Shown: positions 63,590 to 64,000 of the stretch, piece by piece
Layout of the letters: every line of letters begins with the position of its first letter
How positions within the stretch are numbered: the first letter of the stretch is position 1
NCBI GenBank assembly: GCA_963715025.1
Contig: CAVQQQ010000009.1
Location: 1,054,001-1,118,000, forward strand
Direction of reading: 5' to 3'
From: DASSJT01 sp963715025
GTDB taxonomy: Bacteria > Actinomycetota > Actinomycetes > Actinomycetales > Dermatophilaceae
DNA: 64,000 bases
Position numbers and translations under genes: made by a program
The notes under the pieces: generated by a model
What the model was told of the DNA's origin: nothing
Databases searched by the model: none
The model's input: the letters and a program-made list of their open reading frames with translations, nothing else

Positions 63590-64000
63590 ATGGCGTTCGA
63601 GCCAGCGTTGACCTCGACCCGCCACCGCGGGGCCGTCTTGGGGATCGCTGTCGCCGTGGCCGCGCTGATGACCGCGGCGCAGACCAGCTGCGAGGACCGT
63701 GCAACGACCACGGAGAGCGACTCCTCCTCGCTCAAGGCCTCCAGCGGGGCCCGGGTCACGTACGCCGTCACGGCCGACGGGCAGATCGCATCCGTGAGCT
63801 ACACCAACGGTGATGGCGACATCGATACCGACACCGGAGTCGGCACCGGCTGGACCGGCAGCGCGCGCATGCCGAACCCGGTCGCCCCCGTCGAGCTGAC
63901 CGCAGTCGCGGGCTCCGGCACGAGCGTTGTGCGCTGCAGCATCGCCGTCGGTGGCAACGTCGTCCAGCAGGCCAAGGCCGTCGGCTCGTCGCCGACGGTG
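63590..64000 (+). CDS. MmpS-like exported protein, 3' end outside the window
   Basis: GGAGG precedes ATG 63590. Visible are 137 codons: signal sequence (HRGAVLGIAVAVAALMTAAQTSC, with a weak lipobox Cys), a Ser/Thr-rich segment, and VTYAVTADGQIASVSYTNGDGDIDTDTGVGTGWTG followed by VELTAVAGSGTSVVRCSIAVGGNVVQQAKAVG. This resembles MmpS-type beta-sandwich accessory proteins of actinobacterial transporters (the V-x-Y-x-V-T-x-D-G and NG(D/E) segments). The C-terminus lies beyond the window edge. Confidence is moderate because the family is diverse and the sequence incomplete. Confidence 0.6.
   Translation, partial: MAFEPALTSTRHRGAVLGIAVAVAALMTAAQTSCEDRATTTESDSSSLKASSGARVTYAVTADGQIASVSYTNGDGDIDTDTGVGTGWTGSARMPNPVAPVELTAVAGSGTSVVRCSIAVGGNVVQQAKAVGSSPTV

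Overview
The window looks like chromosomal DNA from a GC-rich actinobacterium. Third codon positions are almost all G or C, GTG starts and 4-base GTGA/ATGA gene overlaps are frequent, and there are actinobacterial families such as an MmpS-like protein, an Rv0338c-type EtfD, glutamine-dependent NadE, ECF sigma factors and DUF222/HNH debris. A recurring GGCATAC...GTATGCC hairpin lies behind several genes. An Intrasporangiaceae-like host is my inference; nothing in the window proves it.

Layout. 1-7.8 kb is ordinary accessory chromosome: an App1-type phosphatase (cut by the window edge), a YhgE-like membrane protein divergent from a TetR regulator across a perfect 30-bp operator, a fructosamine kinase, a small secreted Ca-loop protein, an ECF sigma factor/SDR pair, a GH32-like hydrolase and a DUF4334 protein. 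7.9-8.8 kb is wreckage: a DUF222/HNH fragment fused to a frameshifted IS630 remnant.

8.87-30.95 kb is the notable region. Six same-strand genes with very short gaps or 4-base overlaps (etfB, etfA, etfD, an acyl-CoA dehydrogenase, a 2833-aa KS-AT-KS-ACPx3-KR-DH synthase, and an 1860-aa single-chain biotin carboxylase/BCCP/carboxyltransferase) converge on a two-gene operon (nitronate-monooxygenase/PfaD-like enoyl reductase plus Sfp-type phosphopantetheinyl transferase). Together these form a self-contained PUFA-synthase-like secondary lipid locus: the fused carboxylase makes extender units, the synthase elongates, reduces and dehydrates, the PfaD-like protein acts as trans enoyl reductase, and the PPTase loads the carriers. 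ETF, EtfD and the dehydrogenase add a route from acyl-CoA oxidation to the quinone pool. All three carrier domains have Thr where the phosphopantetheine Ser should be. The block is bounded on the right by a frameshifted IS5 remnant and, further on, by a broken acetate-transporter gene, so it looks like an acquired island.

31-36.5 kb is decayed DNA, then a sigma/anti-sigma pair and a TAT-lipoprotein Rieske protein with vestigial copies of its own 3' end behind it. 36.6-64 kb is chromosomal: a large secreted BNR-repeat protein, a LysM-GH19 chitinase, a glutaryl-CoA-dehydrogenase-like ACAD, NadE, a membrane adenylate cyclase, a REC-thioredoxin-reductase-like fusion lacking CxxC, an MFS pump with a divergent WYL regulator, SDRs, a RibD-like/YCII/ECF42 cluster preceded by an array of overlapping six-codon mini-ORFs, a two-component system divergent from a ferric-reductase/FMN-binding pair, an arylamine N-acetyltransferase, a DUF3048 protein and the start of an MmpS-like gene. 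No rRNA, tRNA or CRISPR was seen.
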